Source: Ardenticatenaceae bacterium | GTDB lineage: Bacteria; Chloroflexota; Anaerolineae; Promineifilales; Promineifilaceae | Assembly (NCBI GenBank): GCA_011525915.1 | Contig: WYBM01000024.1 | Location: 1-41,036 of the forward strand | Direction of reading: 5' to 3' | Length of the DNA stretch: 41,036 nt | Shown: positions 40,719 to 41,036 of the stretch, piece after piece | Numbering within the stretch: position 1 is the first letter of the stretch | How the letters are laid out: each line of letters begins with the position of its first letter | The notes under the pieces: model-generated | Seen by the model: the letters and a program-made list of their open reading frames with translations, nothing else | Databases searched by the model: none | Told to the model about the DNA's origin: nothing | Translations under genes and position numbers: made by a program

Positions 40719-40817
40719 TTACCGGCGCCTTTGCTGAATAGCCGGGATAATGATGGCCGCGGCGATGAGCAGTAAGGTCACCCCCATCAACAACATTCCG
40801 ATCGGATCTGCCCTCAT
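40719..40817 (-). CDS. Small single-pass membrane protein, 32 residues
   Basis: The ATG at 40817 is preceded by AAAGGAGGT with an 8-nt gap, one of the best ribosome-binding sites in the window. The 32-codon frame starts MRADPIGM, continues as one uninterrupted hydrophobic helix (about 6-27) and ends in a basic tail QQRRR before TAA. Such a short N-out or signal-anchor peptide fits the style of bacterial small membrane regulators. It converges on the ABC transporter gene and shares its terminator region. A minus-strand promoter at 40863-40891 fits. I know no homologue, so the function is unknown; it could be a modulator of the adjacent transporter. Confidence 0.6.
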   Translation of the reverse strand: MRADPIGMLLMGVTLLLIAAAIIIPAIQQRRR

Positions 40818-40862
40818 ACAACAACACCTCCTTTTATTTATACATAAAATGCCGTCCGGCCA

Positions 40863-40891
40863 ATTTTAGGGAACTATCCATAGATAGGCAA
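40863..40891 (-). promoter_or_regulatory. Possible promoter of the small membrane protein gene
   Basis: On the minus strand, TTGCCT (40891-40886), a 17-bp spacer and TAAAAT (40868-40863) precede the small ORF by 45 bp. Confidence 0.45.
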
Positions 40892-40963
40892 CAAGCTTTA
40901 CCTTACGATGTAGGGCAATCGCATGAAAGGATTGCACAACACAAGAGAATAGGATGAAACAAA

Positions 40964-40991
40964 GGACATCTCAAGAAAAAAGGAGATGTCC
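40964..40991 (+). promoter_or_regulatory. Hairpin overlapping the ribosome-binding site of the last gene
   Basis: GGACATCTC (40964-40972) and GAGATGTCC (40983-40991) form a perfect 9-bp stem with a 10-nt loop. The ribosome-binding site AGGAG (40981-40985) lies across the 3' edge of the loop and the first stem bases, 8 nt before the ATG. It could slow initiation or act as a temperature or ligand switch. Confidence 0.5.
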
Positions 40992-40993
40992 AA

Positions 40994-41036
40994 ATGGTAA
41001 CAACAAGCCAAACAACCATTCATGAAGCATTTGATG
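40994..41036 (+). CDS. Start of an unidentified gene (cut by window edge)
   Basis: The ATG at 40994 follows AAGGAG with an 8-nt gap, and the frame stays open to the window end (MVTTSQTTIHEAFD). Fourteen residues are too few to name a family. The leader carries the 9-bp hairpin that overlaps the ribosome-binding site. Confidence 0.5.
   Translation, partial: MVTTSQTTIHEAFD

Overview
The window looks like chromosomal DNA of a Chloroflexota bacterium (Anaerolineae/Ardenticatenia-like). This is inferred from gene content and style: a giant SARP/BTAD-ATPase-TPR regulator, secreted proteins with a short LP(L/V)V motif and a PTPT linker after the signal segment, YfhO- and DUF2142-type membrane proteins with a shared C-terminal module, and FhaA/FhaB-like FHA proteins. 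No rRNA, tRNA or CRISPR array is visible. The most pervasive feature is the 8-bp palindrome ACGGCCGT. I hand-counted about 84 copies, roughly one per 480 bp, in genes and intergenic DNA on both strands, against about one expected by composition. It is absent from the insertion-sequence debris in the first 1.3 kb.

Layout. 1-1302: nested IS debris, with the 3' end of an IS982-like transposase abutting an N-terminally truncated IS1182-type transposase. 1303-1962: an FTR1 iron-permease pseudogene with its 5' end lost, an internal deletion and an in-frame TAG. 2007-4599: citrate synthase divergent from a helix-turn-helix/citrate-synthase fusion protein, with back-to-back promoters and a MerR-like spacer dyad between them. 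4600-5640: a histidine phosphatase gene flanked by a 28-bp inverted repeat and CAGT-type 7/14-bp tandem repeats. 5674-9531: the SARP-type regulator, probably leaderless, separated by a 32-bp perfect palindrome from a convergent 2,023-aa secreted FN3-like protein gene that lies just downstream of a bacterial globin gene. 16479-17471: a XerC/D-like recombinase that lacks the catalytic tyrosine.

17554-33837 is an envelope-glycan cluster on the + strand: a YfhO-like protein, two DUF2142/GT-C proteins, a GT39-like protein, a secreted beta-propeller, a GT2-GtrA-HprK-like triple fusion, a methyltransferase, a membrane-anchored beta-sandwich protein and a MOP-type flippase. Many of these genes overlap by 4-11 nt. 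Together they suggest lipid-linked sugar transfer, assembly and export of a surface polymer or glycoprotein glycans.

33934-35147 encodes a DUF3662-FHA protein and a membrane-anchored FHA protein behind a near-consensus promoter. 35144-38398 (minus strand) is a tryptophan-degradation operon: tryptophan 2,3-dioxygenase, kynureninase and a class I aminotransferase, without a formamidase gene here. 38699-40666 is an ABC-B half-transporter with an unusual insert in its ATPase domain. The right edge holds a 32-codon single-membrane-segment small ORF with a strong ribosome-binding site (minus strand), and the start of a further gene whose ribosome-binding site borders and partly enters a 9-bp hairpin.
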